Assembly: GCA_021324295.1 (NCBI GenBank)
Contig: JAJPJJ010000030.1
Span: 1-46,681, forward strand
Direction: 5' to 3'
Origin: Bacillota bacterium
GTDB lineage: Bacteria; Sysuimicrobiota; Sysuimicrobiia; Sysuimicrobiales; Segetimicrobiaceae
Length of the DNA stretch: 46,681 nucleotides
Positions 1-10,036 of this stretch are shown here, piece by piece. Numbering within the stretch: position 1 is the stretch's first letter; each line of letters begins with the position of its first letter. The position numbers and the translations under genes are program-made. The notes under the pieces were generated by a model. The model ran no database searches. It had not been told where the DNA came from and saw only the letters and a list, made by a program, of their open reading frames with translations.

Positions 1-123
1 GTCCTGACAGATAGCTGGCCCGCCCCCAGAAGCGCCCGAGGGCCCGCAAACCGCAGGAAACGTGGCTCCGAGGCGCGTCCGCCCTGGTCAAGTTCCGAAG
101 CCGCTGGTGGCTTCCTCCCGCCA

Positions 124-152
124 TTGACACCACAGACCGGTGAGGATATACT
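124..152 (+). promoter_or_regulatory. Strong sigma-70-type promoter, reading towards prkA
   Basis: A perfect -35 box TTGACA (124-129), a 17-base spacer and a -10 box TATACT (147-152) lie on the plus strand. Transcription would start near 159. The first likely start codon downstream is prkA near 640-649, so the transcript would carry a leader of about 480 bases. Upstream, an inverted repeat GAAGCC/GGCTTC (97-114) could be the end of a preceding transcript, but it lacks a T-run. Confidence 0.6.
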
Positions 153-639
153 CGGCTCAAAGTTTGCACCCGAGCATGGATCCGATACGCAGCACGTGCA
201 CGCGCCAGGCCCGTCTCGGAGATCGTCCGGCATCACACGGCGGGTACGCGTGGAGCGGCACATCAGAGCAGGCATCGTGAACAGGGGTGCGGATGAACGC
301 GACGGCCCGGCGGGGAGCACAGGCTCTCGCGCGCGGGCCTGTGTGTTTATCGGCCGCCGTCGTCCGGCGCGGCGGGCGTCCGTCCGATCGTTCTGGGGAT
401 CGGCCGGGACCGCCGTCCGAACAGCGCTTCACCTCCGTTCGATCCATGCCTCCGCTGCGCATCGTCGACCACCGGGCCAGAACCGACGTCGGGATGGGCG
501 CGTAGATTGGGAAGAAGAAGACCTAAACAGTGCGCAGCGTGGATTGGGCCGTTGACCCCTCGTCGATAAGGATCGCCCGACCAGGAAATAAAGAGAAGGG
601 GAGACGCCTCAGCCGGTCACAGGCGCACCTCGAAGCCAG
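153..639 (+). other. Long leader or intergenic stretch before prkA; no gene seen
   Basis: Open frames exist here on both strands, as everywhere in DNA this GC-rich, but none has a convincing ribosome site or recognisable protein features. The stretch lies between a strong promoter and prkA and may be an untranslated leader or hold a small RNA. I recognise no known riboswitch motif in it. A second weak promoter-like TTGACC (552-557) lacks a good -10 partner. Confidence 0.4.
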
Positions 640-2313
640 GTGGAGGCTATGGATACGATCAGCACAATCGCGGACTATCTGGAGGCGAGCCGCCGCGACC
701 GGCGTCTGGCCCGCACGACGCTGCACTACATCTCCGACATGATCGACTACTTCGGCAAGGCCCGGGTGTTCGAGGGTGTCTACGGGATGGACAAGCAGCT
801 CGACGCCATCGTCGCGTTCTTCAAGGGATACGCGATGAGCATGGAGCGACGGCTGCTCCTCCTGGTCGGTCCCCAGGGATCCGGGAAGTCGATGACCGTC
901 GACAAGTTGAAGCGCCGGCTCGAAGAGTACTCGCACAAGCCCGACGGCGTCCTGTACGCGGTGGAGGGATGCCCGTTCCACCAGCATCCGTTCGACCTGG
1001 TGCCCCCGGACGCCCGGGACGCGGAAGGCATCTGGTGGCACGAGGAGGCGGTGCCCTGCCCGGTCTGCGAGCGCAAGATCGCCGCGCACGGAGGGTGGCG
1101 GTCGGTGCCGGTCGTGCGGACCTTCATCTCGGTCCGCGACAAGGTCGGGGTGGCCAAGCACACACCGACGGATCTCCGCCGCGAGGACATCACCAACTTC
1201 GTCGGCAACATCAACTTCGCGATGCTCAAGGAGCGCGGGTCGACGTACGACCCGGAGGCGTACGACTTCGAGGGGAAGGTCATCTGGGCCAACCGCGGCA
1301 TCCTGGACTGGACCGAGGTGTTCAAGAGCCGCCGCCAGCTCCTCTCGCTGTTGCTGGAGCTCATCCAATCGAAGCGGATCGACCTCGCGAACTTCCCCAC
1401 GGTGCACGTCGACGCGGTGGTCATCGGCCACACCAACTACCCGGAGTACAACGTGTTCCTGGCCGAGGACATCATGGAGCCGCTGCGCGGCCGCATCCAC
1501 AAGGTGGACTTCCCCTACAACGTCGACGTGCAGGGCGAGATGCAGATCTACCGGGGGCTCGTGGAGCGCGCGAACCGCGTCCGGGGCGAGGCCAAGCACG
1601 TGCCGCAGGACGTCTACGAGCTCGCGGCTACGTACGCGGTGCGGACCCGGCAGGAGTCGCAAGGGCTCCGAGGGCTCTCGCCACGGTTCTTCGAGGACGC
1701 GTTCTCGCTCGCGTACACGCGCGCCGGGCGGTGCATCGACCTGGAGGTCATCACCGAGGCGATCGAGGAGACGTTTGCGCACCAGTCGATCAAGGACCTG
1801 AACCAGAAGGACCTCCTCAAGCTGTTCGAGGAGACCAAAGTCGAGTTCGTCAACAAGAAGGTCGATGTGATCGTCGAGGAGATCGTGCCGGCCCACTTCT
1901 ACGATTACGCCCAAAACCTGTACCTGAACTACCTCGACGCGGCCGCCCGCAGCGTGCTGGGCGAGGCCCTCTCGGACGGCGAGAAGGAGCTGCTGGACGA
2001 CGTGGAGGGCATCCTCGTCCAGAAGCGCCAGATCAGCCGCCAGGGGCGGGTCGCGTTCGAGAACGTGCTCCTGGAGCGGCGCGACGAGCTGCGCCGGATG
2101 AGCTACAAGGACAACGAGCACCTGCGCGGCGCGATGAACGAGATCGTCTTCAACAAGATCAAGAACTGCCTCCGCCTGTACGAGAAGACGGAGGAGATGG
2201 ACGCCAAGAGCCGCGACCTGCTCGACGTCCTGCAGCGCAGCGCGATCGAGGAGCACGGCTACTGCCCGTCCTGCGCGCGGGCGCTGTTCAAGATCATCGG
2301 GCGCAGCTTCTAA
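640..2313 (+). CDS. prkA: PrkA-family serine protein kinase / AAA+ protein
   Basis: PrkA is a cytoplasmic AAA+ serine protein kinase (or ATP-dependent protease-like factor) linked to sporulation and stress. The 557-residue product has a Walker A GPQGSGKS at residues 77-84 and the PrkA-typical core with the segment VIGHTNYPEYN. Cysteine/histidine motifs (GCPFHQHPF, PCPVC) follow the Walker region, and a second CPSC pair lies near the C-terminus, so metal binding is possible. It is shorter than the roughly 630-640 residues usual in Bacillus and E. coli. Translation may begin at GTG 640 or ATG 649; GGTGGAGG sits immediately before the ATG, which is too close to be ideal. It is first in a prkA-yeaH-spoVR cluster, a grouping known from many bacteria. 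The gap to the next gene is 132 bases and contains a GC hairpin (2362-2376) without a T-run. Confidence 0.93.
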   Translation: MEAMDTISTIADYLEASRRDRRLARTTLHYISDMIDYFGKARVFEGVYGMDKQLDAIVAFFKGYAMSMERRLLLLVGPQGSGKSMTVDKLKRRLEEYSHKPDGVLYAVEGCPFHQHPFDLVPPDARDAEGIWWHEEAVPCPVCERKIAAHGGWRSVPVVRTFISVRDKVGVAKHTPTDLRREDITNFVGNINFAMLKERGSTYDPEAYDFEGKVIWANRGILDWTEVFKSRRQLLSLLLELIQSKRIDLANFPTVHVDAVVIGHTNYPEYNVFLAEDIMEPLRGRIHKVDFPYNVDVQGEMQIYRGLVERANRVRGEAKHVPQDVYELAATYAVRTRQESQGLRGLSPRFFEDAFSLAYTRAGRCIDLEVITEAIEETFAHQSIKDLNQKDLLKLFEETKVEFVNKKVDVIVEEIVPAHFYDYAQNLYLNYLDAAARSVLGEALSDGEKELLDDVEGILVQKRQISRQGRVAFENVLLERRDELRRMSYKDNEHLRGAMNEIVFNKIKNCLRLYEKTEEMDAKSRDLLDVLQRSAIEEHGYCPSCARALFKIIGRSF

Positions 2314-2445
2314 TCCACCCCACGAATCGGCTCCGGTGATGCGAGTTCGTGGGGGCCTGGGCCCTCCCCGGGAGGGTGTCCGGGACAGGCTCGCAGACAC
2401 AGGGAGAGACGGGGCGGGGGGCCTAGCCACTCCGGGGGACGGCCG

Positions 2446-3600
2446 ATGAAGATTCACCGAGGGCGGATCGCCCAGTACAAGCACGATCAGCTCCTGCGGG
2501 AGTACCTGAAGCAGAACCTCAACGACCTCATCCAGCAGAAAGAGCTGATCGTGGACGGAAAGGTCAAGACGCAGATCGCCACCCTCGACCTCCCCACGCT
2601 CAAATTCGGCGAGGAGGCGCAGTTCCTGGCGCAGGGGGCGGGGGGCGGCGCGTCGGGGGGCGGCGCGTCGGGCAGCGGACCGGGCGGCGAGCAGGTACAG
2701 GCGCTGGGCGGGCTCCTGGGCGGCGATCACCACGGCAAAGAGCTGCACGTGGAGCTGGACTTCGACGAGTTTGTGAAGCTGGCGCAGGAGGTGTTGCTCG
2801 ACGAGCTCCGGCTGCCTGCCTTCCACGAGCCGGCCCGCTCGGGCGAGGTGGAAAGCCAGGACACGCCCGAGCTCGACGACCTCGACCGCATCGGGCTGCG
2901 CGCGGACCTGAACCTCGAGGAGACGATGGTTCAAAGCCTTCTGCGCAACGCGCGGGAGCGCGGGGTCCTCGACTACGACGTGGACGTCCAGCAGGACGCC
3001 TGGTACTTCATCGAAGATCCCACCACATTCCAGAACAACCGCTCCGTGGAGATCTACGTCCTCGACATCTCCGGCTCGATGCGCGGCGAGTATCTGGCGC
3101 TCGTGCGGAAGACGATCTTCATCCTCTGGCACTACCTCGAGCGGCGGTATCCGACGAACCTGCGCCGCTACGTGGTCTTTCAAGATGTCGCCGAGGAGAA
3201 GACGCGAGACGAGTTCTTCTGCGTGGAGTCGAGCGGCGGCACGCACATCAGCACCGGGTTCGAGAAGGCGGTGGAGCTGCTCGAGGGCGTCACGGAATAC
3301 GACAAGTTCCTGTTCATGTTCACGGACGGGGAGACGAGCTCCGGTGACTTCGACCTGGCCAAGAAGAAGTTCGAGGAGGCGGTCGCGGCGTTCGACCTGG
3401 TGAGCTACGGTCACGTCAACCCCGGCGGCCGCGGGATCGGCGGGTTCAGCGAGTACGTCCAGGAGGCCGCGAAGAGCCGCGGCGGGGCGGTCTTTGCCAA
3501 CCTGGTCGACCTGGAGACGATCCGGTCGGCGATGAAGGAGTTCCTAGCGTTCTTCGACGGGCGCACGGCCAGGAGGCACGCCGGCGCGCTCCCGCGCTAG
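2446..3600 (+). CDS. YeaH/YhbH family protein (DUF444), VWA-like
   Basis: This 384-residue protein belongs to the DUF444 family, called YeaH in E. coli and YhbH in Bacillus. Its members sit beside prkA and spoVR and act with them in sporulation or nutrient-stress responses; the biochemical role is not settled. The N-terminus (about 1-65) has the family's charged start, followed by a Gly/Ser-rich linker (about 65-90). The C-terminal half is a von Willebrand A-like domain with a MIDAS motif DISGS at residues 207-211, which is expected to bind a divalent metal. A GGGGGA stretch precedes the ATG at a workable distance. Confidence 0.92.
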   Translation: MKIHRGRIAQYKHDQLLREYLKQNLNDLIQQKELIVDGKVKTQIATLDLPTLKFGEEAQFLAQGAGGGASGGGASGSGPGGEQVQALGGLLGGDHHGKELHVELDFDEFVKLAQEVLLDELRLPAFHEPARSGEVESQDTPELDDLDRIGLRADLNLEETMVQSLLRNARERGVLDYDVDVQQDAWYFIEDPTTFQNNRSVEIYVLDISGSMRGEYLALVRKTIFILWHYLERRYPTNLRRYVVFQDVAEEKTRDEFFCVESSGGTHISTGFEKAVELLEGVTEYDKFLFMFTDGETSSGDFDLAKKKFEEAVAAFDLVSYGHVNPGGRGIGGFSEYVQEAAKSRGGAVFANLVDLETIRSAMKEFLAFFDGRTARRHAGALPR

Positions 3601-3668
3601 GAATCGCATGACCCCGGCGATGTGCTGGGGTGGAGTACGGTGGCTAGCGGAGACGTGGGAGCATGGGC

Positions 3669-4826
3669 ATGGTCGGCGAGTACCAGAGCGTGATCCAAGA
3701 GGTTGAGCGCCTCGCGCGCGCGCGGGGCCTCGCCTTCGATCCGGTGATCTTCCAGATGACGAACAGCGACGAGATCGCCGAGGTCGCGAGCATGGGCCTG
3801 CCGAACCGGTTCATCCACTGGTACTGGGGCGGCACGTACAAGGAGCTGGTGACCCAGCAGAACAAGGAGGTGTTCAGCATCCTGGAGCTGGTGCTCAACA
3901 CCGTGCCGTCGCACGCGTTCCTCCGCAGCAGCAACACGTATCTCCAGAACGTCCTCGTGATCGCGCACGTGTTCGGGCACGCGGACTTCTTCGCCAACAA
4001 CCACTGGTACCGGAAGTCCAACAAGAACATGTTGAACGAGGCGGAGCGCCACGCTCGGCTCATTCGCACGTACGAGCAGCAGTACGGCAAGGAGCGCGTG
4101 GAGAAGCTTCTCGATGCGCTGCTGACCGTGAGCACCTCCGTGAACGCGTTCGAGCGGAACCCGCAGGAGCGGCGCAAGCGCCTCATCTACTCTCTGGAGG
4201 AGCGGGCGCCGCTCGAGGACTTCGAGCGGGCGCTGCTGGAGGCGATCCGGGAGGAGGCCGAGTACTTCGACCTCATCCAGCGGACGCACATCATCAACGA
4301 GGGCTGGGCGACGTTTGTGGAGGCGGAGCTCCTGACCCGCCTGTTGACCGCCCGCGAGTGGGCCAGCATCTCGGTCCAGCTCTGCAACCGGCCCGCCCCG
4401 TACACGATCGGTTACACGCTCTTCAAGCACGTGCGCGACCACGAAGGGTTCGATCGGGCGCTGGAGATCCGCCGGTTCTACGAGGACGTCAGCCTGATCG
4501 ACCTCACGCTGACGGAGGAGCTGGTCCGGCGGCTGGACATCTTTGTCTACGATCCCAAGGAGAAGCAGAAGAGCTACGATCTGCAAAAGGTCAAGGACAT
4601 GCTCATCGCCCAGAAGCTGTACAAGGGCGAGCCGCGGGTGGAGGTCGACCCATCATCGCAGGGGCGGGATCTGCTGCTGGCCCACATGGACGAGGACCGC
4701 AAGCTGGAGCCCAAACGGATCGGCCTGTTCCTCAAGGCGGTCCACACCCTGTGGCGGAACCCCGTGAAGCTGCGCGCCAACGGCAAGGTCTACACGTTCG
4801 ACCGCCGCGGGCTGTCCTCGACGTAG
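3669..4826 (+). CDS. spoVR: SpoVR family protein (short form)
   Basis: SpoVR-like proteins are cytoplasmic and, in Bacillus, contribute to spore cortex formation; E. coli YcgB is a relative. Conserved family features are visible: a GLPNRFIHWYWGG segment near residue 50, an IAHVFGHADFF stretch near 105 and an INEGWATF motif near 210. The product is about 385 residues, whereas characterised members have about 470-510, so part of the C-terminal region is missing or shortened. Two in-frame ATGs occur (3663 and 3669). I chose 3669 because GGGAG (3657-3661) is 7 bases before it but only 1 base before 3663. The gene ends convergently with the next one, 59 bases away; GGGCGC-CTC-GCGCCC (4863-4877) may be a shared weak hairpin. 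Confidence 0.9.
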   Translation: MVGEYQSVIQEVERLARARGLAFDPVIFQMTNSDEIAEVASMGLPNRFIHWYWGGTYKELVTQQNKEVFSILELVLNTVPSHAFLRSSNTYLQNVLVIAHVFGHADFFANNHWYRKSNKNMLNEAERHARLIRTYEQQYGKERVEKLLDALLTVSTSVNAFERNPQERRKRLIYSLEERAPLEDFERALLEAIREEAEYFDLIQRTHIINEGWATFVEAELLTRLLTAREWASISVQLCNRPAPYTIGYTLFKHVRDHEGFDRALEIRRFYEDVSLIDLTLTEELVRRLDIFVYDPKEKQKSYDLQKVKDMLIAQKLYKGEPRVEVDPSSQGRDLLLAHMDEDRKLEPKRIGLFLKAVHTLWRNPVKLRANGKVYTFDRRGLSST

Positions 4827-4885
4827 CCGCGCCGCAGCGCAGCGGCCCCGGGGCGGGTGGGCGGGCGCCTCGCGCCCCCGCGGCG

Positions 4886-5374
4886 CTACACCTCGGGCTC
4901 GAGGACGAGATCGAGCACCCCCGCGCCGCTCCCCGGCCGGGGGAAGTACACCGTGGCCAGCGGGCGGAACCCCGGGACCGCCACCCGGATGTGGATGTGC
5001 GGCTGGATGCCGTCGCCCCCCGGGAAGTTGCTCTGGAAGCGGTACCGGCCGCCGGCGTCCGTGACGACCGTCCCGCGGTGCGCGTCGTCGTACCGGCCGT
5101 TGGGCCCCCGCAGCCACAGCTCGACGCGGGCGCCCCGGATCGGCGCGCAGTCGATCCCGGAGCGGACGATCCCGCTCAGCACGAACCCGGTACCGACCGA
5201 CGAGCGCACGGGTGCGTTGGGCTTGTAGAACGGGTCCTCCGCACCCTGGGGCGTCAGCGAGCACTTGGCGGCCGGCGCGGCGCCGGCGGGGCCGCCGAGC
5301 GCCGCCGTCAGGGCCGCGGCCGCGAGCCACGCGATGGCCCGCTCGCGCCGTCCCGTCCCGTCGCTGGTCTTCAT
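4886..5374 (-). CDS. Secreted intradiol ring-cleavage dioxygenase-like protein
   Basis: The 162-residue product begins with a signal peptide (AWLAAAALTAALGGPAGA). A single domain follows that resembles the beta-sandwich core of protocatechuate 3,4-dioxygenase. Visible family marks are PIRGARVELW, GRYDDAH, TDAGGRYRF and PHIHIRV. In the enzymes, non-haem iron is held by two tyrosines and two histidines. The HIH pair and the first tyrosine (GRY) are present, but the second tyrosine, normally in a PGxYP segment just before the histidines, seems to be absent (PGGDGIQPHIH). It may be inactive or bind metal differently. GGAGGGG precedes the ATG. It follows dnaE2 by 82 bases on the same strand, so SOS co-transcription is possible but unproven. 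Confidence 0.75.
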   Translation of the reverse strand: MKTSDGTGRRERAIAWLAAAALTAALGGPAGAAPAAKCSLTPQGAEDPFYKPNAPVRSSVGTGFVLSGIVRSGIDCAPIRGARVELWLRGPNGRYDDAHRGTVVTDAGGRYRFQSNFPGGDGIQPHIHIRVAVPGFRPLATVYFPRPGSGAGVLDLVLEPEV

Positions 5375-5456
5375 GTCGCCCCTCCAGCTCGATCGGACCT
5401 TGGAGCACCGGTGCTGCTTCGCTTTCCCGACGGCCGCGAGGCACTCCTGCTGGGCC

Positions 5457-8400
5457 TCAGCGGAAGTCGCGGCTGCGCACCGCCGCCGGCCGGCGGCTCA
5501 CCGCGGGCGCCCACAGCGCGTCCACGACGATGTGGACGATGCCGTTCTGCGCCTGCACGCGCCCGGTCACGCCCAGCAGCGCGGCGGTCCTGGCCAGGGT
5601 GGAGTACCGCTCGAACACCCGCTCCCAGAGGACCACGTTCACAAAGCCCGTCTCGTCCTCCAGCGTCATGAATGTGACGCCGGCGGCCGTCCCCGGCGTC
5701 TGCCGGCAGATCACGAGCCCCACGTACCGGACCCGCCGGCCGTCCGGGAGCCCGGCGACCGTGCGCGCCTCCGGGAGCCCGGCGGCCCGCAGCTCCTCCC
5801 GCAGCGCCTCCAGCGGGTGCCCCCGGGGGCTGTGGGCGCAGGTCAGGTAGTCCCAGGAGATCTGCTCGGCGGCGGTCAGGGGCGCAAACGCGGGTATGGC
5901 CTCGCGGACCCGCAGGGGCAGCGCCATGTCCCGCCGGCGCGCGAGGCCACGGACCTGCCACAGCGCCGCGCGGCGATCGACGCCGAACCCCTCGAACGCC
6001 CCGGCCTCCGCGAGGGCCACGAGCGCGTCGCTCGTGAGCCGGGCCCGGCGCACGCAGTCGTCGAGTGAGGCAAACGGCGCCTCAGCACGGGCGTCCACGA
6101 GGTCCCTCCCCTCGCCCTCGCCGAGCCCGTTGACATACCGCAGGCCCATCCGCACCGCCAGGCCGCCCGCGCTCTCGGCGCAGGGCTCGAGGGTGCAGTC
6201 CCACGCGCTGTGCCGGACGTCCACGGGCCGGACGGCGACACCGTGGCGCCGGGCGTCCCCGACGATCGTGGCGGGGCTGTAGAAGCCCATCGGCTGCGCG
6301 TTCAGGAGCGCGCAGGTGAACTCCGCGGGGAAGTGGCACTTGAGGTATGCGGTCGCGTAGGCGATCAGCGCGAAGCTCGCCGCGTGACTACAGGGGAAGC
6401 CGTATTCCCCGAACCCGCAGATCTGAGTGAAGATCCGCTCCGCGAACTCCGGCGCGATGCCCTTGGCCTGCATCCGCGAGAGCAGCCGCTCGCGGTGGCG
6501 CTCGATGCGGCCGCTCCGCCGCCACGCCGCCATGTCGCGCCGGAGCTGATCGGCCTCGCCCGGCGTATAGTCTGCGGCGACCTGGGCGAGGCGCATCACC
6601 TGTTCCTGGAAGAGCGGCACCCCGAGCGTCTTCTCGAGCACCGGGACCAGCGAGGGGTGAGGGTATTCGACCGGCTCCACGCCGGCGCGCCGGCGCAGAT
6701 AGGGGTGCACCATGCCGCCGGTGATCGGGCCGGGGCGCACGATGCTGATCTCGATCACGAGGTCGTCGAAGCTCTGCGGCCGCAGACGCGGGAGCATCGC
6801 CATCTGCGCGCGACTTTCGATCTGGAACACGCCCACCGTATCGGCGCGCCCCACCATCTCGAACGTCGCCGCATCGTGTGGAGGGATCGTCGCCATCGAC
6901 AGCTCGACCCCGCGGTGCTCGCGCAGGAGCCGAAACGCCAGGTCCAGATGCGTCAGCGCCCCCAGCCCCAGCAGGTCCACCTTGAACAGCCCGAGGTCCT
7001 CCAAGTCATCCTTGTCCCACTGGATGACGGTGCGGCCCTCCATCGCGGCGTTCTCGACCGGCACGATCTCGTGCACGGGGTGGTCCCCAAGCAGGAACCC
7101 GCCCGGGTGGATCGACAGGTGGCGGGGGACCCCGATGATCTCGTTGGCGAGGCAGAGCAGGTGGCGGTGCGCGGGCGCGTCCGGATCCAGCCCGGCGGCC
7201 CGCAGCGCCTCCGGCTGCACGTCGCCGCCGTAGTCGAGCAGCCGGGCGAGCCGGTCGAGCGATGTCTCCGGAATGCCCAGCGCCTTGCCGACATCCCGCA
7301 CGGCCGACCGCGGGCGGTAGCGGATCACGTTGGCGACCATCGCCGCGTGGTCGCGGCCGTACCGCTCGTAGACGAACTGGATCACCTCTTCGCGGCGGTT
7401 GTGCTGGATGTCCAGGTCCACGTCGGGCGGCTCGGCGCGCTCCCGGGAGAGGAAGCGCTCGAACAGGAGGTCTACCCGCGCCGGGTCCACCGCCGTGATC
7501 CCCAGGCAGTAGCACACCGCGGAGTTGGCGGCCGACCCCCGGCCCTGGCAGAGGATCCCGCGCTGCCGGCAGAACCGGACGATCTCCCACATCGTCAGGA
7601 AGTACCCGCCGTAATCCAGCTCGTCGATCAACGCGAGCTCCCGCTCGAGCTGCTGGTGCACCCCGGGCGGGATGTGCCCGCCGTACCGCTCCCGGGCGCC
7701 CTCGAACGTGAGGTCGCGCAGCCATGCCGCGGCGTGCATGCCGCGGGGAACCCGTTCCTCCGGATAGCGATACCGCAGCTCCGAGAGCGCGAACGTGCAG
7801 CGGGCGGCGATCTCCTCGGTGCGCGCGACCGCAGCCGGGTCGTCGCGAAACAACGCCGCGAACGCGTGCGGGGGCACCAGGGCGTGCTCGGCGTTGGGCT
7901 TGATCCGCTGCCCGGCGCCCGCGATCGTGATCCCGTGCCGAATGCAGGTGAGCACGTCCTGCACCGGCCGGCGTGCCGGCGTGTGGTAGAGCACCTCGAT
8001 GGCGGCCACGGCCGGGAGGGCGTAACGGGCGGCGCGCGCGCGCAGGCGCGCTTCCTGCCGGACCTCGGTGTCCCGCCGGTGGCGGGCCACCAGCGCGTAC
8101 AGGGCGTCGCCGAACGCCTCCCGGAGCCGCCCCGCGATCGCATCAGGATCGGAGGGGCCGGCGAGGAGGCTCCGGTCTCCTCCCCACAAGGCGATGAGGC
8201 CCCCGGCGTGGGCGCACACTTCATCCCACGTAACGGCGCACGCGCCCTTGGGGGATCGCAGCCGCCCGGCCGTGAGGAGCCGGCAGAGGTTCGCGTAGCC
8301 CTCGCGGGTCCGCGCGAGGAGGACGATCGCCGAGCCGTCGGTGAGCGTGACCTGCGCGCCGACGATCAGGTGGATGCCTGCCTCGCGCGCCGCCACGTGT

Positions 8401-8546
8401 GCGCGCACGATACCATACACGCCGTCGCGATCCACGAGCGCCACCGATCGCAGCCCGAGATGGTGCGCCTCCTCAACCAGCTCCTCGGGATGCGAGGCGC
8501 CTTCGAGGAAGGAGAACACACTCTTGCACCACAGCGGCGTGTACAC
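5457..8546 (-). CDS. dnaE2: Error-prone DNA polymerase III alpha subunit DnaE2
   Basis: DnaE2 is the polymerase of the ImuA-ImuB-DnaE2 mutasome, which carries out translesion synthesis and damage-induced mutagenesis. The 1,029-residue product has an N-terminal PHP domain with the DnaE2-type GASHPEELV. The catalytic PDVDLD motif lies at about residues 374-379 and [13 protein letters not shown] supplies the third acidic residue. An OB fold follows (about 950-1000), and the C-terminus SRDFR matches the usual DnaE2 ending. The normal PHP histidine pair near the start is replaced (LWCKS), so PHP metal binding is probably lost. I chose GTG 8546 because GGTGGAG (8562-8556) precedes it and the protein then starts where the family does; a longer open frame extends back to 8741. 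It starts five bases after imuB ends. Confidence 0.95.
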   Translation of the reverse strand: MYTPLWCKSVFSFLEGASHPEELVEEAHHLGLRSVALVDRDGVYGIVRAHVAAREAGIHLIVGAQVTLTDGSAIVLLARTREGYANLCRLLTAGRLRSPKGACAVTWDEVCAHAGGLIALWGGDRSLLAGPSDPDAIAGRLREAFGDALYALVARHRRDTEVRQEARLRARAARYALPAVAAIEVLYHTPARRPVQDVLTCIRHGITIAGAGQRIKPNAEHALVPPHAFAALFRDDPAAVARTEEIAARCTFALSELRYRYPEERVPRGMHAAAWLRDLTFEGARERYGGHIPPGVHQQLERELALIDELDYGGYFLTMWEIVRFCRQRGILCQGRGSAANSAVCYCLGITAVDPARVDLLFERFLSRERAEPPDVDLDIQHNRREEVIQFVYERYGRDHAAMVANVIRYRPRSAVRDVGKALGIPETSLDRLARLLDYGGDVQPEALRAAGLDPDAPAHRHLLCLANEIIGVPRHLSIHPGGFLLGDHPVHEIVPVENAAMEGRTVIQWDKDDLEDLGLFKVDLLGLGALTHLDLAFRLLREHRGVELSMATIPPHDAATFEMVGRADTVGVFQIESRAQMAMLPRLRPQSFDDLVIEISIVRPGPITGGMVHPYLRRRAGVEPVEYPHPSLVPVLEKTLGVPLFQEQVMRLAQVAADYTPGEADQLRRDMAAWRRSGRIERHRERLLSRMQAKGIAPEFAERIFTQICGFGEYGFPCSHAASFALIAYATAYLKCHFPAEFTCALLNAQPMGFYSPATIVGDARRHGVAVRPVDVRHSAWDCTLEPCAESAGGLAVRMGLRYVNGLGEGEGRDLVDARAEAPFASLDDCVRRARLTSDALVALAEAGAFEGFGVDRRAALWQVRGLARRRDMALPLRVREAIPAFAPLTAAEQISWDYLTCAHSPRGHPLEALREELRAAGLPEARTVAGLPDGRRVRYVGLVICRQTPGTAAGVTFMTLEDETGFVNVVLWERVFERYSTLARTAALLGVTGRVQAQNGIVHIVVDALWAPAVSRRPAAVRSRDFR

Positions 8547-8551
8547 GCGCG

Positions 8552-10036
8552 CTACTCCACCTGACCGTGGAGGAACCACCGACGCCGGCGACGGTCGTAG
8601 TACACCCAGATCAGCGCTCCGCGCCGGGCCTGCACGAAGTGGTAGGCGCGGTCGACCTCCTGTCTCCACCAGCCGCCGGAGAGCACATACGGGCCGAGCA
8701 GCTCCGCGACCGCCCCGTGCGTCACCCCCAGGATGAGCCATCCATCGTCGCGCAGGTGGCGGGACGGAGGCGGCAGGGGCACCGGACGGGTGAGGATCCG
8801 CCTGATGAGCGTCCGCGCGGCGGGTGCCGGCCGCGCGCGCCGGAGCGACGTCACCGGCTCCCAGCAGACGCGGGCTTCGGGCAGGTGCGCGTCCCGCAGC
8901 CGCGCGCGCACGACGGCGTGCTCACCCAGCTCAGCCCGGAGGCGCGCCAGCGCGCGGTTGCCCGCCGCAAGATCCCGCCGCGGATGCTCGGCAAACAACC
9001 GCTGTTGCTCCGGGGACGCCGGCAGGCCCGTGGCCACAATCTCCACATCCGTGATCCCGGCCGGAAGCGGCGAGGCCTCGAGGCGCAGCCGCGCCAGCTC
9101 CAGGATCTGCACGGGATCGAGCGTGGGTGCCGCCGGGCGGATCCATTCGTCCCGCCATCCGTGTCCCTCCAGCCCGATGCGCAGGTGAAGCCCGGCGAGC
9201 GCCTCGCCCCGCGCGGCGAGCTCGGCCAGCATGGGATCGAGGAGGCGCTTGAGCATGAACACGCAGCGCGCCGCATCTGTCTCCGGCGCATCGAGCGCGA
9301 GCCGGCGGCGCACCGGCATGCGCTCCGCCCACGGCCGCAGCGGAGTCCAGAGGGTCCCGGCAGCCGCCTGGTGCAGCCGGTACGCGTCCCTCCCGAACCG
9401 CTCGTGGAGGCCGGCGCCCGGCAGGCGCAGCAGCGCGCTCACGGTGGTGACGCCGAGCGTGCGCAGCGCGTCCCGGACCCCGGGATCGATCGCGAGGCGG
9501 GCCAGCGGCACGTCCATCGACGCCGCCTGCGCGTCCGCCGGGTCGTCGAAGACGCGCGTCGTCCGCACGGCCTGCGCGACCGCGTACGTGCCGAAGCGCG
9601 TGAACCCGACCACCACGACCGCGTGGAAGCCGGCCTCCCGGAGGTCCGCCCGGATCGCCTCCGCCCAACGGGCCGGTGATGGGTGCAGGCGCTCGAGCCC
9701 GGCGGTGCCCAGCCAGAAGACGCCGGGCTCCTCCACCGAGGGCTCCACGTCCGGCGTGAACCGCCGGAGCCGGACGTGGAGCCGGTCGCGGTGCTCGTAG
9801 ACCTGCGCCGGCGAGACGGCGCCCGCCCGGAGGGCGGGGGCCAGCGCCAGCGCGGCGGCGTACCGCATCCCGGGGAGCACGCCGGCGCGGCGGGCCTGTT
9901 CGTTGACCCACACGACCGGACTGTGCGGCCGGTCGTCCTCGACCACGGCGGCCGGGACGCCGCGCCACCCGGGATGGCGCTGGAGCAGGATCTGCAGCGG
10001 GAACGCGGGGAGGCTAACGCAGGCCATCCGGTCCAC
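8552..10036 (-). CDS. imuB: ImuB, Y-family polymerase-like mutasome protein
   Basis: ImuB resembles Y-family polymerases but is catalytically dead. It acts as the hub that links DnaE2, ImuA and the beta clamp. The 494-residue product starts [12 protein letters not shown], with the first catalytic aspartate motif of true polymerases absent. The second motif reads SVEEPGVFW rather than an active SxDE. Helix-hairpin-helix and little-finger-like regions follow. The C-terminus ([10 protein letters not shown]...RWFLHGQVE) matches the tail domain often found in this family (DUF6504-like). GTG 10036 is preferred because GAGGAGG lies six bases before it; ATG 10027 is the alternative. The start overlaps the end of imuA by 23 bases, indicating translational coupling. 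Confidence 0.92.
   Translation of the reverse strand: MDRMACVSLPAFPLQILLQRHPGWRGVPAAVVEDDRPHSPVVWVNEQARRAGVLPGMRYAAALALAPALRAGAVSPAQVYEHRDRLHVRLRRFTPDVEPSVEEPGVFWLGTAGLERLHPSPARWAEAIRADLREAGFHAVVVVGFTRFGTYAVAQAVRTTRVFDDPADAQAASMDVPLARLAIDPGVRDALRTLGVTTVSALLRLPGAGLHERFGRDAYRLHQAAAGTLWTPLRPWAERMPVRRRLALDAPETDAARCVFMLKRLLDPMLAELAARGEALAGLHLRIGLEGHGWRDEWIRPAAPTLDPVQILELARLRLEASPLPAGITDVEIVATGLPASPEQQRLFAEHPRRDLAAGNRALARLRAELGEHAVVRARLRDAHLPEARVCWEPVTSLRRARPAPAARTLIRRILTRPVPLPPPSRHLRDDGWLILGVTHGAVAELLGPYVLSGGWWRQEVDRAYHFVQARRGALIWVYYDRRRRRWFLHGQVE

Noticed and set aside
157-505. Open frames of 70-140 codons on both strands before prkA
   Set aside because: They are Arg/Gly/Pro-rich, lack ribosome sites and overlap one another, as expected from stop-poor GC-rich DNA.
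2362-2376. Hairpin between prkA and yeaH as a terminator
   Set aside because: It is GC-rich with a three-base loop but has no T-run; both genes most likely share a transcript.
523-3414. A 963-codon open frame antisense to prkA and yeaH
   Set aside because: It mirrors two real genes, has a composition dominated by Leu/Val/Arg/Glu and no family motif; it is a shadow frame.
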